DNA of 64,000 bases from Acanthacorydalis orientalis (GCA_034766995.1 CM068314.1:29219708-29283707), one strand, 5' to 3'; numbered from the stretch's first letter, positions 24,170 through 36,136 are shown. The notes: generated by a model from the sequence alone, not told the origin. Made by a program: numbers and translations.

Positions 24170-24800
24170 AATATCGCAACAGTGTATTACAGAAATAGAA
24201 TTCTATTTGCATGTTGCTCGCACGCAAATCAGACGAACCGTTAATATTTCTATACTAATTAATATTAGAACATTTCATACATAAAATTTTAATACGCAGA
24301 TAAATACATATCGGTTCATCAAACGAATACCAAATAACGTATGCCGTTCTTGAGCGAAATAATTACAATAAAACCACTGTAAAACTGTAATAAAACGTAT
24401 ATTTCGTGCTTTTTTACATTTAATAGAATATTATGAACGCGCGCAGATATATCTTGCGCCCGGTCTATAAAGCGTACAATCACGGTGATTATATAGAAAT
24501 ATCATTTAAAACAGATCTAAATACCCGCTTCTTAGAATTCATTATTTGTTTGTTTCATGACGAAATGACCGAATTACCCCCGCCTCCTCGTAAAACAGAA
24601 AATTATATGGTGAAGGCTGTCGAGAGATTTTATAGTCCGTGTGTTGTGTGATTGATCTTAAGGTAAAATTACTTCGACTTAATATGCATTCATTTCAGTA
24701 CACAACAGGGATATATCTACTAGATGATACGCTGGCAGGATACAATGTGGCAAATTTGAATAATAATTGGTGCGAGACGATTTCGGACTTTTTTTGTTTG
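24170..24800. promoter_or_regulatory. G+C-richer island with octamer motif and a 72-codon frame
   Basis: It opens with the perfect 16-bp palindrome AAATAGAATTCTATTT (24193-24208). This runs into the POU octamer ATTTGCAT (24204-24211) and a CpG-containing stretch. The frame at 24433-24651 encodes 72 residues with non-repetitive composition, including a proline run (ELPPPPRKTENY), but no recognised domain and no splice context I can confirm. The island may be a regulatory element or contain a lineage-specific exon. Confidence 0.3.
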
Positions 24801-25886
24801 TTTACTTAACGAGATTTTTTCAAATATGTATATCAGTCTCTTCTATCATAAAAGAACGGTTATTTTTAATATTAATAATGAAATAAAAAAACTTACGCAG
24901 ATCGTGATTAGAAAATTACAAATATAATTCTACTTGCAATAACAGGAATCACTGTATTTTATAAAATTTCAAGCAATTGTAACTACGATAATAGCTGTGT
25001 TAAAATGTTAGATTATTCTGAAGAAATCTGCATAATACATTATTTAAAATGTATCCATTAATGATATATCGCCCATTTTTCTTTTGAACTGTCAGTAGAC
25101 TTTTATTTAGTTCCTTAAAAAATAAATGAACCTTTAGAGCATTTTTTTATTAGACTATCATATGTATGTATATATGTATATAGTTTTACAAACAAAAATC
25201 GTAAAATAAAAAAATACCTAATGTTGAAAATACGTAATGTTACTAATGAAGTACTATGTGGAATTAAAAAGAAAAATAAATATTAATTCAAAATAATCAT
25301 CTGTTGCTTTTATACACTTATTTAAATAATTAGGCCGTTCATTTATCACAGAACGTACATCATAGATTAAAAAAGGTATTACTATTATTTCAAAAAGGGA
25401 ATTCTTTAGAAAATCAATATTTGCTTACTTATTGCCTAGAATTATTCCGTTTAAAATACATTATTATTATTATTTGTAATCCTGAAGATCGAGATCTTGA
25501 CTAGAGAGAGGTCAAACTTTAGCTTTTATAAAGTTGCATGCTCTTATAGAGTGGTATATTTTTTCAAATGTATTTTTCATAATTGTGTTTTATTTCATAA
25601 CTGTATTTTTTTACTTTATATGTGACATTTTTTATGTACAGTTACAGACTTTTCTTGGTTGTATATGAGATAGAGATATCAAATTTTTGACCAGATCTAA
25701 TACAGTAACTCAAATGATCGAATCATATATATTTTGAAAATTTTTCTTAATCAGTTTTGACTCATCTAAAAAACATACTTTTTTTAAGAATTACAAGTTT
25801 GATAATATATTTTAATAGATTTTATTCCATATTTTGTGTGACTGTAATTGGGTTCTGGTTAAAAATTGGTTTCTCTCGCTCTCTCT

Positions 25887-25939
<53 letters not shown>

Positions 25940-26739
25940 TATATATGTGTGTGTATGCATATACCTAAGATATTATTTAAAGTAAAATTCAATTTGTAAA
26001 TAAAATCATTATTTTTGTAAAGCTAGTATTGACATGTTGTTTTTTTTCTTTCTATATAAAAAATATAACTATTCATAGTTTATTTTGTATGTATATATAT
26101 ATATGTGTGTGTGTTTTCTCTTTTTGATGAATTAATTTTCTGAAAATAAAATTTTTATGTTATGTGTTTTGAACATTTTTAGAATACATTCGTTTAGTTT
26201 ATAAAAAGTACTGTTTGTAAAATATACTACTTTAAAAAATATCATGTTGGATGCTTTTTATTTAATAATTAGATAAACAGATTATTATTATTTCAAATAA
26301 AGATAGTTATTTCTTTTTAAAATATTATTGCTTTTTTTTGATATAAATATGTGAAATTATTTCACAGTAGTAAAGGTGTTTAAAAAATCAGGATTAAATG
26401 GTAAGAGATTCTTATTAGTTTTAAATATTTTTTTACTATAAACGAAAATGAATTCAAAGGAAAAATGAATTCACGAAATAACGATATCAGAAAATGTCAG
26501 AAGAAATGAAATGAATCCTTTATATTAAAAGAAATTAGGAATGGCATTTTATTAGTGTATTGCCAAATTCTGAAAATATATACACTTAATTAACAAACAA
26601 AATACATTTTAAGGAAAAGAAACGATTGTCTGAATGTTTAATTAGCAGTGTTATTTAAATAAGCATTTTAAATTACATGCAAGGTAATAGATTAATATAT
26701 GTACGTATTTCTCAATTCTCAACCGAACAGACTACAGAA
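24801..26739. other. 1.9 kb A+T-rich with microsatellites, no gene
   Basis: Contains the (TA)n array at 25889-25960 and a smaller one at 26091-26115. The frame at 25757-25999 crosses the first and is low complexity. Confidence 0.65.
25889..25960. repeat. (TA)n with (TG)n tail
   Basis: About 46 bases of TA, then TACATATATATGTGTGTGTATG. It is preceded by a short CTCT run. Confidence 0.93.
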
Positions 26740-27130
26740 ATAGAATGGTTCTAGCTTTACGTACACTCATATTCGAACCGAGCATTCATATCACTGGTAT
26801 GAACAATGTTACAAAAAATATATATTATGTGTTTCTAATGACATGCGTTCTTTTTAATATTCAGCAATGGCGTGGAACTCGGGTCAGCATCACAAGAAGA
26901 AGATCAAGCGAGCACATGAGCTCCATATTTCGATCGTTTGATTTTTTTGTTTGTTTGTTTAATGCGGCCGACTGTCAGTGTTTTTATAAGCACATAATTT
27001 GATTCAAAAACATTACGGATTCATGGAATTACGTGTTTCTCGGCTGTTCGTCATTAAACAACATGATGGATGGATGTCGTCTCGAAAATGTTTATTTGTC
27101 GTACGTGTCGAAACGACATGTACTTAATTC
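26740..27130. other. G+C-richer island with a possible short coding exon
   Basis: The sequence tttttaatattcag (ending 26864) is a good splice-acceptor-like tract. Two bases later an ATG (26867) opens 24 codons with G/C third positions (GCG TGG AAC TCG ... AAG AAG AAG), giving a lysine-rich start, MAWNSGQHHKKKIKRAHE, before a TGA at 26939-26941. An alternative frame through the same block is longer (26745-27002). I recognise no protein. The compositional contrast suggests selection, but a non-coding conserved element would look similar. Confidence 0.3.
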
Positions 27131-27468
27131 TGTGTAAAAAAAATGACATGACTTAGTTAGTTGGATGAACGAACAGAATTTTTGTCGATAAGAAAATTAT
27201 TTTCATACGTTTCGTAATTGATGGTTTTTTTGTATATACTTGATCTAATATGAATTGCTATTATGAATTTAGTTTCTTTTTCAACATCCTGTTTTAGAGA
27301 AAAGTACATTTTTTGAATGAAATACCTTGCTTTTTGTTAAAAGTGTGTTAATAATGCTGTTGTTTATGATATAAGATTTACATTCATATAGAAACGACAC
27401 GCTGCATACCTACTTTGTTGAGATTTATTTCTTAATTACTGGTTTTTTGTTCTCTCTTTTTATACAAA

Positions 27469-27471
<3 letters not shown>

Positions 27472-27529
<58 letters not shown>
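27472..27529. repeat. (TA)n microsatellite
   Basis: 58 bases of uninterrupted TA. Confidence 0.96.
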
Positions 27530-27531
<2 letters not shown>

Positions 27532-27952
27532 CAATTTAATTTTTAAATTGAAATATTTGTAAAATAAATTCTTATCAAGATGTTTAACTGCAATTAAACA
27601 CCTAAATGTTGAAAAGATATGTTAATATTATTTAAAACTAATAAAAGGTAAATTTGTTTTATTAACAATTAAATTGTATTATAAATCAGAATGAAATGCA
27701 ACTTTATATACGCGAAGTCTAGATTTGAACTTACATACATTAGTCATCACTTTGATCTGATAAAAAAAAATTTATTAAAGAGAAATGGATTAAATTTGCT
27801 AATTGGCTTGTTTATTAATAACGTTTAATTAAAAATGAAATATAAAAATGTTTTTGTAAACTTCTTAATTGCATACTTGCATAAGTATTTGTTGATTTAT
27901 AAATTACATAATGTAAAAATCTTCACATTTATTAATATACACATAGATACAA

Positions 27953-27971
27953 ATATATATATATATATATA

Positions 27972-28025
<54 letters not shown>

Positions 28026-28026
28026 C

Positions 28027-28065
<39 letters not shown>

Positions 28066-28066
28066 T
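27953..28066. repeat. (TA)n array with AATATA and ACTATATG interruptions
   Basis: Four TA blocks are separated by short interruptions, about 114 bases in all. Confidence 0.95.
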
Positions 28067-28199
28067 ATAAATTCATACATACATGTATAATTGAGTTAAA
28101 AATAAAAATAACAGAATTTTGAACTCTGAAAATAACTATTATGTTTGATAATGAATAAACTGAAAGGAAAAAGAAATCAAGAGGACATAACCTTATGAA

Positions 28200-28620
28200 T
28201 AGTAACAAATTTGATCTGGAACGTACATAACTATCGGGAATATGTAAAAATCGTTGTCGTATTAATACAGTTACAGAAATGCAAATCGTTCAGTTGAAAA
28301 TATTTTGTACGCAAGATAAAGAAGACAACAGCGTAATGTACACATCAAAGCGTGTGTTGTTTGGCATGAAAGCTTGCGTGAACTCAGCGTAGAAATGTTT
28401 ACGAAATTTACGACCGCAGATAAGTATCTAGATCGTCGTACACATATAATTATCACGAAAAAATATAATCCTTCCGTCATAACTAAAGCATAACAGATTA
28501 ATTTGATTGTGTGCGAGTGAGAGACGAGAGAACGTTTCGAGTACGACGCTTCATAGAATTGAAGAATTTTGACTAGAAATTCTATATGTATGAATGTACA
28601 TAAATACACACACACGCACA
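28200..28620. promoter_or_regulatory. G+C-richer island
   Basis: Moderate G+C with repeated CpG words between two microsatellite zones. A 116-codon minus-strand frame (28271-28621) covers it, but it begins in a (CA)n-encoded Cys/Val run and has no family features. I treat it as non-coding until conservation says otherwise. Confidence 0.3.
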
Positions 28621-28628
28621 TTATGTCT

Positions 28629-28672
28629 GTATATATATATATATATATACATCATTATATATATATATATAT

Positions 28673-28712
<40 letters not shown>
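28629..28712. repeat. (TA)n/(CA)n compound microsatellite
   Basis: Three TA blocks separated by CATCAT and ACACACAC. Confidence 0.95.
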
Positions 28713-28714
<2 letters not shown>

Positions 28715-28956
28715 TTGATTTATTATTTTATAAATAAGTAGAAAGACAAAAACTAACGTTACAGTTGATGTAATTTTTGTATAGACAAGTAAGCATATTG
28801 CAACATGTTTAAACTCATCTGTATTTTTATTGTTAGGTAGCTCTACTATAAAGAAAATATTTAAAAATCACTGTGCACCAGACATTTTATTAAATTAAAT
28901 ATTCCTGAAGCTATATATATGTATATATACACACGTATATGTATATATATATATAT

Positions 28957-29467
28957 ACACATCATGTCACGGCGTATAAGGCGACCTTCGGTATAAGACA
29001 AGGTTGAAATTTTAAGATAAAATTTATACATTTATCATATGGCGGTCGTATAAGACGATCCTAAATTGAACACCTCTTTCATATGTTATAATACAATTTT
29101 ATGTCCAAAATCAAAATTAGGGGAATTACGTTTTTCGATTTAAAATTTCAAAAATGAAATTCGGGAAATCACTTGATTCGACATACTGTGTATTAAAACA
29201 TTGTGCACGACTTGTATCTAGAAGGATATGGCTACATATTTTATTTTTTAAAAAAATATTTAACATGAATTGTTCAATGAATTTATGCTATATACCAAAG
29301 TTTAAGTTTCCTTTCTTTAAAAAAAATAATTTAATTTCTATATAAGCACAATAAATTCTTTGTGTTTTTAAAGTTTCTGTTTTTATATTATCTCTATAAA
29401 ACTATTCTCTATTTCTTGAAAAAAAAATTGTGTTTTAATGGTCACCTATACGCTGAAATGTACGGTA
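28957..29467. mobile_element. Inverted-repeat (MITE-like) element with GTATAAGACGACC motifs
   Basis: The left end contains CACGGCGTATAAGGCGACC (28969-28987). The complement of the right end (29441-29456) reads CAGCGTATAGGTGACC, so the two form an imperfect inverted repeat about 490 bases apart. The motif recurs just inside the left end as GGTATAAGACAAGG and GTCGTATAAGACGATCC. Such subterminal repetition is typical of transposase-binding sites. TA dinucleotides lie outside both ends but are uninformative in this background. The internal 63-codon frame (29154-29345) resembles no transposase I know. The exact ends are uncertain by several bases. Confidence 0.5.
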
Positions 29468-29524
29468 TATGGGTATTTAATTCAGAAATGCAATAAAACT
29501 ATTACCCACATTTACTTTATTTGA

Positions 29525-29780
29525 TCACTTTAGTGCGGATTTTTCTGTGCCATAGCGTTTTGAGGATGATTATCAAAAATCAAATATATCATAAATAAAT
29601 ATTGATTATTTTAATCGCCATACAAATGTACCTATGTAACAATCAAAATTGATGAAAAATTAATAGTTGGCTACTTTTGATAAAAAAAATCTGTTTATAT
29701 GAAAAGCAAAAAAATAATTCGTGAAAGTGAATTTAGTACAGCGCCAGGACTATATTGTGATACTTCAGTATGTTTCAGTG
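29525..29780 (+). repeat. Degenerate dispersed repeat, copy E
   Basis: Contains ATAGCGTTTTGAGGATGAT near 29554 and TTCGTGAAAGTGAATTTAG (29718-29736), followed by TACAGCGCCAGGACTATATT. The last stretch matches copy A's GCTACAGTGTCAAAACTATA at most positions. The 101-codon frame at 29699-30004 begins inside it and is probably incidental. Confidence 0.5.
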
Positions 29781-29978
29781 TTAAAGAAGTAACTTCAATA
29801 AATATTTATAAAACTAGTATAAATTCTATAAAAATGGAAACGGAAAATAGAAAGAAATATAGAAAGAAAAAACTTGATTATTTTTTACAACATAATATAT
29901 TTAAACATAAAAAATACCTAAGAACGAAATTATATACTATAGCGTTTATCCGAGCTGATAAAGCAAACATTGCATCTT

Positions 29979-30045
29979 GTCACTTTTTCCTGCGGACAAA
30001 GTGACGAGTAAAATGGACTTTGTCCTGTGGACAGAGTAACGATTA
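29979..30045. repeat. 35-bp tandem repeat with small hairpin
   Basis: ACTTTTTCCTGCGGACAAAG (29982) and ACTTTGTCCTGTGGACAGAG (30017) are two divergent copies 35 bases apart. GTCACTTT (29979-29986) pairs with AAAGTGAC (29998-30005). Confidence 0.65.
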
Positions 30046-30629
30046 ATATAGGTTTTTATGACTGACATTAGTTAAGTTATAGTTTCTGACACTGAAATTA
30101 AATTTATTTTCATAACAAAGAGCATGCATTTTTTCAAAAAGAATGTTAATGTTTTACCGTCAAAATATGAACAAGTGAATAAATAGATAAACAATTTGTA
30201 AATAGATTGTAATAGATTTGTAAATAATTTTGTAAATAGATAAACAATTTGAATAAATGAAAATTATTTAAGGCAAATTCAGTATTTTCAGATAGCAAAG
30301 AAGATTAAATGCACATATTTTTTGTTTATATGAAATAAACTAAAATTGTTTTTGAATTAAGAGATCATTTTCTAATTAACTGGTAATAAGTAAATATTTT
30401 TTAAATAGTCATGTAATAAAAATAAAATGTTGTACAAAAACAAGAAAACTATAAATATTCGCTATAAAAATAATAATTGTTTTTATTTTTAAAATAAAAA
30501 AAATATACTTTCATTTGCATAATTTTAATGTACTTAAAATTATTATTAGAATAGTTAAAATATTTTTGTACATATATATTTTTAATATAAACAAAATCAA
30601 GAAAAAATTGTTTAAATATCTAAATTTAT

Positions 30630-30633
<4 letters not shown>

Positions 30634-30690
<57 letters not shown>

Positions 30691-30706
30691 TTACATACAT
30701 ACATAC
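30634..30706. repeat. (TA)n then (TACA)n microsatellite
   Basis: About 50 bases of TA followed by CACACTTACATACATACATAC. Confidence 0.95.
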
Positions 30707-31088
30707 TTCTTTGTTGAAGTCTAAATCTTCATGGATACATAAAAATTTTCCTCTCTATTAATGCGTATTTTACTTGTGTACTTTTCTTTGAAAAACATCA
30801 TGAAAAACATTAGAAATCTTTCTACGTAATTTTTATGAATTGTTTACGTAATTCATTTTTTTTATTGTGGAATTATAGAAATAATAAACATTACTTGTAT
30901 AATTTTTATCATAAAGCAAGATTGCTATTAATATAACATTTCAATGAAATATTACCTTGTGATCATATTTTTCTAGATATTTTTCTCTGCGAAAATATTT
31001 AATTTTGACATTTGTTAAATATATCACTCATTATTTTTTCTATATTTATCTATGAGTAGAATATACATTTTGTATATTTTCATGTTTC

Positions 31089-31126
31089 TATATATATATA
31101 TATATAATACACATTCATACACATAA

Positions 31127-31188
<62 letters not shown>

Positions 31189-31190
31189 CT
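31089..31190. repeat. (TA)n(CA)n(TA)n compound microsatellite
   Basis: A TA run, then an AC run of about 13 units, then a second TA run. Confidence 0.95.
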
Positions 31191-32479
31191 GTGATTGTAT
31201 AAGGTAACTTTGTTCATACATTTTTTGTTATTTGTCTAAAAGCATTAATAACTTGGTAAGAAAAAGTTCAGGTTTTCCAAACTGTTCTACATTTTACGAT
31301 TATCTTTCTGAAACTATACAGTCTAGACAGTTTGATAGAAGCGGTGTAATCTTTTTTTGATATTTGCTGAATATGTTTTCATTTTAAAATCAATGTATTC
31401 CAAATTCTTCTAGTGTATGTTCTTCTTTGCTACACAAGTATTCGAATTCTTTTATGTATACTGTTTAGTTTATCTTTTTTTACCTTAAATTTTGCTTTTA
31501 CTTGCTATATGTTTTTTATTCTCTTTTTCGCATACATACATATATTTGTTTATCGTTTTTTTTTAAAAAAAATAAAGCCATCCAGCAAAATGGATGAATT
31601 TATTTCATAAATAATATTTGTGTGTGTGTGTGTGTAAATAAATTTAAAATTATAAATTTTAAAGTTATTCTCAAAATGAAAAATCAGATGTTATGTTCAT
31701 ACAATTAACTTAAGTAGTTCTTATTAAAAGAAATATTCATTATAATATAAGAATAAAAATTTTATTTACAAATGAACCACTAATTTTTAACTAGAGTGCA
31801 TAAATATATGTTAAGTACTTTATATACATTTTTATTTAATTGTATGAATTAAAGACATCTTCATTAAAATGTTGAAATTATAAGGATGAATATTTATTTA
31901 TTTAGTGATATACTTATGAAAGAAATAAAATATGATAAATAGTGGCACGACGAGTAATCATATTTTAAAATATACATATTTTTTTATTTTGTTAATAAAG
32001 TATGAGTTATGATTTCATTTTTATACAGAACACTAAATCTATATTCGCATTTACACATAATATATACGTTTATAAATGCATTAAATATTTAAACATTTAA
32101 ATAACTTTAATGTTATGTGATAAAATTTATGGTAGTTGTTCTTTTAATTATTTTACATTTCGTGTTTAGTTATTTATTAATTATTGTAATTTGTTGAATT
32201 CACTGTCGAGCATTATTTAAATTATAATAATTACAAAAATATTATGTATACATTATTTAAATATTATATCTCGTAATTTGAGAGTTTATTTAATTTGAAC
32301 ATGAAACAGGATAAGTTTTTCATCACGCGTTTTATTTTTAGTTTTTTTTTTTTTTAAAAAAAAACAATATATATATATATACACTAATGAAATCTTTTTT
32401 TCATATATAGACTTTTGCTTGGAACAAATTAAGGTACGGGATTTTTTGTCCAATTCTTTTTAAAAAAATACATGAAAAA

Positions 32480-32764
32480 TGATACATGTACATAGAAACC
32501 TTCGATTCTTTCAGCATGCGATCCCAGAGGACGCCCATTTTACTTATGTATGTAAACATTGCATGTCTTGCGACCGGAAGCACACCTGTGAATCGTTAAT
32601 TTTATTAATTCCATAATTATAATTAGCCGGAATTATAGTGACATACACATACATACATTCATAAATACATATATATTATATTCACGGATATTACGTCCCC
32701 TTGAATTCCAATGTTCCAATGGCATTGTCGTTGTAACTAAAAAGTTCCTATGAATTCACATCAG

Positions 32765-32805
<41 letters not shown>

Positions 32806-32900
32806 ATAATATTGCAATTGTTATATATCAAACGTCATATTTTTCGTCATATACACACAAACATCTTTTTTATCGTTGAATGAAGAAAAATCAAGTTATG
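32480..32900. promoter_or_regulatory. G+C-richer island with homeodomain-like palindrome
   Basis: It includes the block gcgatcccagaggacgccc near 32517. It also holds TAATTAGCCGGAATTA near 32621-32636, an imperfect palindrome with two TAATTA-type cores that recurs at 39146-39161. A (TA)n run splits it at 32766-32808. Candidate regulatory sequence. Confidence 0.3.
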
Positions 32901-33119
32901 AATCCTTAACGATCGAGAGCTTTTTTTGTAATACTCGCCCGTAAGATGACAGAAAATTAGGTGAAAGCTTATAAAACGTTTATAAGAATGAAAACTTAAA
33001 TAACACACTTAAACTGGTTTATTTAGATATAAATTCAAGATATTTAGTTGATATGTAATTTTATAAATAAAATTAATTTTTATAATTTTTGAGAGTATGA
33101 CATTTTTCAAAGCAGTCAC

Positions 33120-33524
33120 CAATATGTAACGATGGGGTCGGGGGACATGTTAAATAATATGTGGATGTTTTTTTACGCCCGCCTTTAATATTTCTACCTG
33201 AACATCACAAATATATAATATTTACACGCTGTAACCTTCTAAATAACAAAACTACACTGAATATCATTGCGACGAAACTGTTGTGCAAATGCCATAATAT
33301 TCACATCTTAAAACGTTATATAACTATAAATGTTTATTGTCAGTGCATGATCGATTAACTATCTAATATAATAAGTTGTAATATTTGATAAAAAAAACTA
33401 CAGCAATGATAATTAAATGAAATGAAATCTAAATTCTTTATATGTCCCCGTATTGGGGCCTTTCGTTTTCTATGGCATAAGTGTGATGTCCCTGTAGCGG
33501 GGTCTTTCGATCGATAGGGGTTAA
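33120..33524. mobile_element. Probable TTAA-type element with GGGGAC repeats at both ends
   Basis: The left part has GATGGGGTCGGGGGACATG near 33133. On the right, on the other strand, two related units occur: GACCCCGCTACAGGGACATC and GGCCCCAATACGGGGACATA, about 43 bases apart. The right end reads ATAGGGG followed by TTAA (33521-33524), as expected for a piggyBac-type target. Shared GGGACAT words in inverted orientation suggest subterminal transposase-binding repeats. The left TTAA is not preserved. A 65-codon plus-strand frame inside (33161-33358) is not recognised. The family call is tentative. Confidence 0.4.
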
Positions 33525-34250
33525 AATAGGTAAACTGTTTTGAGATATAAAAATTTGTCGATTCAACTGAACATGGTAAACATCATAAAAATCTGTAAAT
33601 TGTATTTAAGATTCTTAGATTATTCTTTACATTCATGATGGACTATAAAAATATTTTAAGTTTTTTGTATTTCATATAAAAATATTTTGTCATATTAATT
33701 AATTAATGAGTTAGATGAGTTTTAGTTATATAACATTACTATTTTTATAGTTAAATATTTATTTTATTTATTTGTTTGATATAGATTATATGTAGGAAAA
33801 GTTATAAATTAGAAACTTTTAAAATCACAATTATTTAATTGTAAGGTTGTTGGAATTAACTACTTTTTTGTTTGATATTTTGGTTAATTCAGTTTTATTA
33901 ATTTTTTTAAAAAAACAATGTATATATAACTTAACTTCGTTCTTTTGGATCATTTGAGATTCTGTTTTTTTTTACTACAAGTTTCATTGTACGAAAGAAT
34001 AATAAAAAGCAATACTTCAGTATATACAATTGATAATAATTTTTATCCTAATGTCAAGAACGTGATATTACTACACTGACAATACACCTCACAAAGAAAC
34101 GAATTATTGGTGTCTTGAGGTCCTATTGCTATTATTAATTTGTATGTAGAAAATAGTTGTCGAAATGGATTCAATTAATAAAAGACATTTTGAACATTTT
34201 TGTAAAAAAAAAATATTTTAGATTATATGAAAATTATTCTTTCAATTAAA
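33525..34250. other. A+T-rich spacer, nothing recognised
   Basis: It may include the decayed upstream part of the Tigger/pogo-like relic that follows, but I could not follow any frame here. Confidence 0.55.
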
Positions 34251-34680
34251 TTGGTGAATAGCTCATGGAAAAATTTGATGCTAAGCAAGATAATCCATCA
34301 TGCTATGCGAAATTATTGTAGAATGAAATTATAAGTAAAGCCAAAATTTATGAATTCCATAAAAGTTCTAACACTTGAATTCTCTGTAAAATCATTAACA
34401 AATAAGGATTTTGCAGAGTTAATTCAGTTACCAATTAAAAGATCAATTCGAAAATGATGGTACCGTAAGTCCATGAAACGAAAAAATATGAAAATCAAAG
34501 AAGTCAAAACAGCTCTTTCGAAAATTGACGAAGCTTTCAAGTATTTTTATAAAAATAATCCTCTTTATGATTTTACCGCTAGAATTAAACACGAAGTTAA
34601 GAATCTTAGTTTGTGCTAAAATATAATATAATTAGAAAAAAAATCCAAACAAACAACGATTAATTCTTACTTTGTCCATT
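34251..34680 (+). pseudogene. Tigger/pogo-like (DDE superfamily) transposase C-terminal relic
   Basis: One plus-strand frame stays readable for about 140 codons despite stops at 34332, 34455, 34617 and 34629, and its text is protein-like throughout. It runs from SSWKNLMLSKIIHHAMRNY through LTNKDFAELIQLPIKRSIRK and KEVKTALSKIDEAFKYFYK to KKSKQTTINSYF. The helical segment followed by Lys-Gln-Thr-Thr-Ile-x-x-(Tyr/Phe)-Phe is the usual C-terminal arrangement of Tigger/pogo transposases. The final QTTINSYF fits the PCNA-interacting PIP-box pattern, reported for pogo transposase. The DNA-binding and catalytic domains are not visible. Preservation of the motif in the same frame beyond several stops supports genuine descent and rules out a current function. 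Confidence 0.55.
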
Positions 34681-34689
34681 CATGTTCCA

Positions 34690-35100
34690 TACATGTTAAA
34701 TTAATAATCTTGTAAGGTTTTATATAGTTAAATATGAATTAATTGTATGTGTCTCAATTTGTTTTAATATTTCAAATTAGTCAGAATCAATTCTTTTATT
34801 TACTATTTAGTAAGAAATATTTTTCCATGTCTTCCTATTACCAATTAGTTTTGAATAATAAGGATCATTTCTCTTTTTCCCTCTTTATATATATTGAGTA
34901 TATATATATATATATATACTTAAATTTTGTGATGAATTAGGATTACGTTTAAACATTGAGGTTAAAGAGAAATTATCAAATGTAGGACGAAAATAGAATT
35001 TCCTAAAATAGATACGCTTGTAAATTTTAATATTAAACTTAAATCTTACAATAAAATTGCAATATTTTTAGTTTTATTACATACATATATACATACATAC

Positions 35101-35154
<54 letters not shown>

Positions 35155-36136
35155 GGTTCATTTCTACAAGTCTACTCATTCATCCAAACCAAGTGACTAC
35201 AGAAAAATATAACTTTTATTTAAAAATATACCTTGCATAGATTTTAAAACAGTTATGTCCTAAACACAATAATAGAAAAGCTTCTTTTGGATTGTTATGA
35301 CACTTTTATTAGCTACTTTTGTAAATTTATATTTTTTATAAAAAATCTATTTTTAAACCATTCTTTAGTGATGTTAAATAAACACGAATTAAACATAATA
35401 GATGAAAATGCTGGTAACTTTATTATAAAGCGTTAATAATTAATAATACATAATGATAAATATATTATTATCTCATGCAGTAATATTAAAAAGAAGAGCT
35501 CTACGTGATATTCTAATTACAAATGTACCATTATTTATATTTAATAATTGTACGACTGTATTGCTAGAGCACGAGCACAGCACAAATTAATTTATAAGAA
35601 ATATTTTTGCGTATAATTACCACTTAAATTTCGTTCATTGTACATAATAATTCCGAGAATTGTTCAAACAGAATTTATATTTTATTATTATTATGATAAT
35701 TTTACGAAATTACGTTACATATTCACTCATAACAGTAATACGAATAAATTTATTAATTCATTCAAAATTTTAATGAATGATTAAAGTAAATCATTAAGTA
35801 CTCAGTCAGTTGTACTAATATGTAATAGCCTTAACTGATTTCATGATTCATATTCGTTATATCTGGTACATACACATGCTAAAAAAATATCATTTTATAA
35901 TTGTTATAAGCATAAATTAATATTTATAAAACGAGCGAATATTTAAAAAAAATGCTCGCTTTGTATACGTGTGTATTTCTTTTTAATTCATACATACGTT
36001 ATGTGTTTTTCGCGAATGTAAAGTATTTCATTCATATAAAATTTACATTATTCTTCGCGTTACCTTGAAACTAAATAATAAACAATTAACTTTTGAATCT
36101 ATTGCATGCATTCGACTTGTATATAAGCAAAATTGT

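Larger units (their letters stand above)
27131..28199. other. A+T-rich spacer with two long (TA)n arrays
   Basis: Arrays at 27472-27529 and 27953-28066. The plus-strand frame at 27835-28122 is largely the translation of the second array. Confidence 0.7.
30046..32479. other. 2.4 kb A+T-rich with microsatellites, no gene
   Basis: Arrays at 30634-30706 and 31089-31190 are the only structured parts. The frame at 31413-31610 is Phe/Leu/Tyr-rich and unconvincing. Confidence 0.65.

Noticed and set aside
27835..28122. 95-codon plus-strand frame
   Set aside because: Most of it is Ile-Tyr from a (TA)n array; the rest is Lys/Phe/Asn-rich A/T noise.
28271..28621. 116-codon minus-strand frame, among the longest in the window
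   Set aside because: It starts in a (CA)n-derived Cys/Val run and has no domain, repeat or splice support. In an island with fewer A/T stops such a length is not surprising.
29699..30004. 101-codon plus-strand frame
   Set aside because: It begins inside a degenerate dispersed repeat, is Lys/Asn/Ile-rich and ends in a small tandem repeat. No protein family is recognised.
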